A stretch of 6,029 nt of DNA from Actinomycetes bacterium (lineage in GTDB: Bacteria; Actinomycetota; Acidimicrobiia; Acidimicrobiales; RAAP-2). The stretch spans positions 1 through 6,029 of the forward strand of contig JAKAZC010000181.1 in NCBI GenBank assembly GCA_021826655.1, read 5' to 3'. Below the pieces are notes generated by a model. That model was given only the letters and a program-made list of their open reading frames with translations, made no database searches and had not been told where the DNA came from. The position numbers and the translations under genes were made by a program. Below, piece by piece: positions 5,483 through 6,029 of the stretch; the stretch's first letter is position 1; each line of letters begins with the position of its first letter.

Positions 5483-5785
5483 GTGTCCGTTCTCGACGTG
5501 GGCTCGTCTGCTCGTCATGCCGCCGAATGGGACGGCCCGTCGGCAGCGCTGTCCGTCACGGAGCTCGTCGAGACCACGTCGACCCATGTGGCCCGCGCCC
5601 GTCAGGTCCAACGCCTGCTCGCTGGACATCACCTCCGCGGCCGCAAGGTGCCGGATCCGCTCATCGCCGCGGCGGCCGAGGACGACGGGCTCACTGTTCT
5701 GCATCATGACGCCGGCTCCGACGTCACGGCCGGCGTCACCGGGCAGTCAGCCGAACGGGTCGTCGACCGGGGATCGATCGACTGA
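5483..5785 (+). pseudogene. Degenerate VapC-family PIN-domain toxin (internally deleted)
   Basis: The C-terminal half reads as an actinobacterial VapC: ARARQVQRLLAG, then VPDPLIAAAAEDDGLTVLHH, then the HDAGSD segment (normally HxDxDFD), VTGQSAERVV and the terminal RGSID. VapC toxins are Mg2+-dependent ribonucleases with four acidic active-site residues. Starting at GTG 5483 the frame gives VSVLDVGSSARHA, which resembles the N-terminal LDxSALxR strand, and LSVTELVE, which contains the expected central Glu. The stretch between VTELVE and HVARARQ is about 30 residues shorter than in intact family members (100 aa against about 130). Several consensus residues are changed: LDTS to LDVG, PDLLIA to PDPLIA, and DFD to GSD. 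No vapB antitoxin is recognisable upstream. Most likely a decaying toxin relic; a short diverged but expressed protein cannot be excluded. The open frame extends upstream to 5150, but that part shows no similarity. Confidence 0.62.
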
Positions 5786-5985
5786 TCGCCTGAGCGAAGC
5801 GGGAGCATGCGTACCCACGGGACGTACCGCCCGAGGGGAGGCCGCTCCCGACGGGCCTGGATGCGGTCCCCGTACTGAGACGAACGGCGGAAGTTGCGGC
5901 GTCGCAGGATGAGATCCGACGACGATCAGGATTCTCGAACCTCCACGAGGCGCGGCAGCGGCTCGGCACACGTGCGGCGTGGCAC
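5786..5985. other. Intergenic stretch after the vapC relic
   Basis: No gene is recognisable on either strand. The only structure noted is a 7-bp inverted repeat CGGGAGC (5800-5806) / GCTCCCG (5844-5850) with a 37-nt loop, which could be a weak terminator for the relic. Short open frames on both strands have no recognisable motif or ribosome binding site. Confidence 0.45.
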
Positions 5986-6029
5986 TGTAGCGTTATGTAG
6001 CTTTTCGTGCTACACTCTCCCTCGTGGCG
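5986..6029 (+). promoter_or_regulatory. Repeat-bearing promoter with probable leaderless GTG start at the right edge
   Basis: TGTAGC occurs at 5986-5991 and again exactly 10 bp later at 5996-6001. Its inverse GCTACA follows at 6009-6014 after a 7-nt spacer. The inverted copy overlaps TACACT (6011-6016), a good actinobacterial -10 (TANNNT). The next GTG (6024-6026) begins 7 nt after that hexamer, right where transcription should start, so the mRNA would be leaderless; only codons GTG GCG are inside the window. One-helical-turn spacing plus an inverted copy over the -10 is what an autoregulated small dimeric repressor, such as an antitoxin, would need. The identity of the downstream gene cannot be seen. 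Confidence 0.5.

Noticed and set aside
5152..5490. 13-bp direct repeat GGGTCGTGTCCGT at 5152-5164 and 5478-5490, considered as target-site duplication flanking an insertion
   Set aside because: There are no terminal inverted repeats next to it and no transposase between the copies. A match of this length is not surprising in a GC-rich 6-kb window.
5800..5850. 7-bp inverted repeat CGGGAGC/GCTCCCG considered as a terminator
   Set aside because: The 37-nt loop is long and there is no T-tract; too weak to call as a separate feature.
1..6029. CRISPR arrays, tRNA/rRNA genes, insertion sequences and known riboswitches
   Set aside because: Reading both strands, I saw no regularly spaced repeats, no cloverleaf-like segments, no transposase-like frames and no riboswitch core I could recognise.

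Overview
The window is GC-rich, with G/C-biased third codon positions, frequent GTG starts, strong GGGGGAG-type ribosome binding sites and short GC-rich hairpins without a T-tract between genes. Together with the families present, this points to a high-GC actinobacterium. No rRNA, tRNA or other taxonomic marker is present, so the assignment is an inference.

Left part (1-1694): a divergent pair. On the minus strand, running off the left edge, is the N-terminal part of a cation diffusion facilitator (zinc-type CDF) exporter. On the plus strand is a complete two-domain protein, an N-terminal rhodanese followed by an ETHE1-type metallo-beta-lactamase-fold persulfide dioxygenase. In the 147-bp gap between them lies a crisp 7-2-7 dyad, ATACCCC-CC-GGGGTAT, matching the known operator type of CsoR/CstR-family repressors. 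It sits between plausible -10 boxes for both genes. This suggests a reactive-sulfur and/or metal stress module in which persulfide oxidation and metal export may be controlled together.

Middle part (1722-5117, minus strand): a complete three-gene CUT2-type sugar ABC importer in the order substrate-binding lipoprotein, ATPase, permease. The binding protein resembles XylF and the permease resembles XylH. The ATPase has only one nucleotide-binding domain, instead of the tandem pair of classical XylG/RbsA/AraG. A strong inverted repeat surrounds the ATPase start codon, which has no visible Shine-Dalgarno sequence; it may lower ATPase/permease output relative to the binding protein. A GC hairpin separates this operon from the convergent rhodanese gene.

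Right part (5118-6029): a gene-poor stretch. It holds the probable control region of the sugar operon, including a 20-bp dyad, then a decayed VapC-type PIN toxin relic on the plus strand that lacks about 30 internal residues. At the extreme right edge a repeat-rich promoter (two TGTAGC copies, one inverted GCTACA, and a TACACT -10 box) appears to drive a leaderless gene starting with GTG at 6024, outside the window. The vapC relic and this operator-like arrangement suggest a toxin-antitoxin-rich accessory stretch.

Nothing here is clearly a wholly new system. The most interesting points are the divergent CDF/persulfide-dioxygenase locus with its operator, the start-codon hairpin in the ABC operon, and the repeat-bearing leaderless promoter at the right edge.
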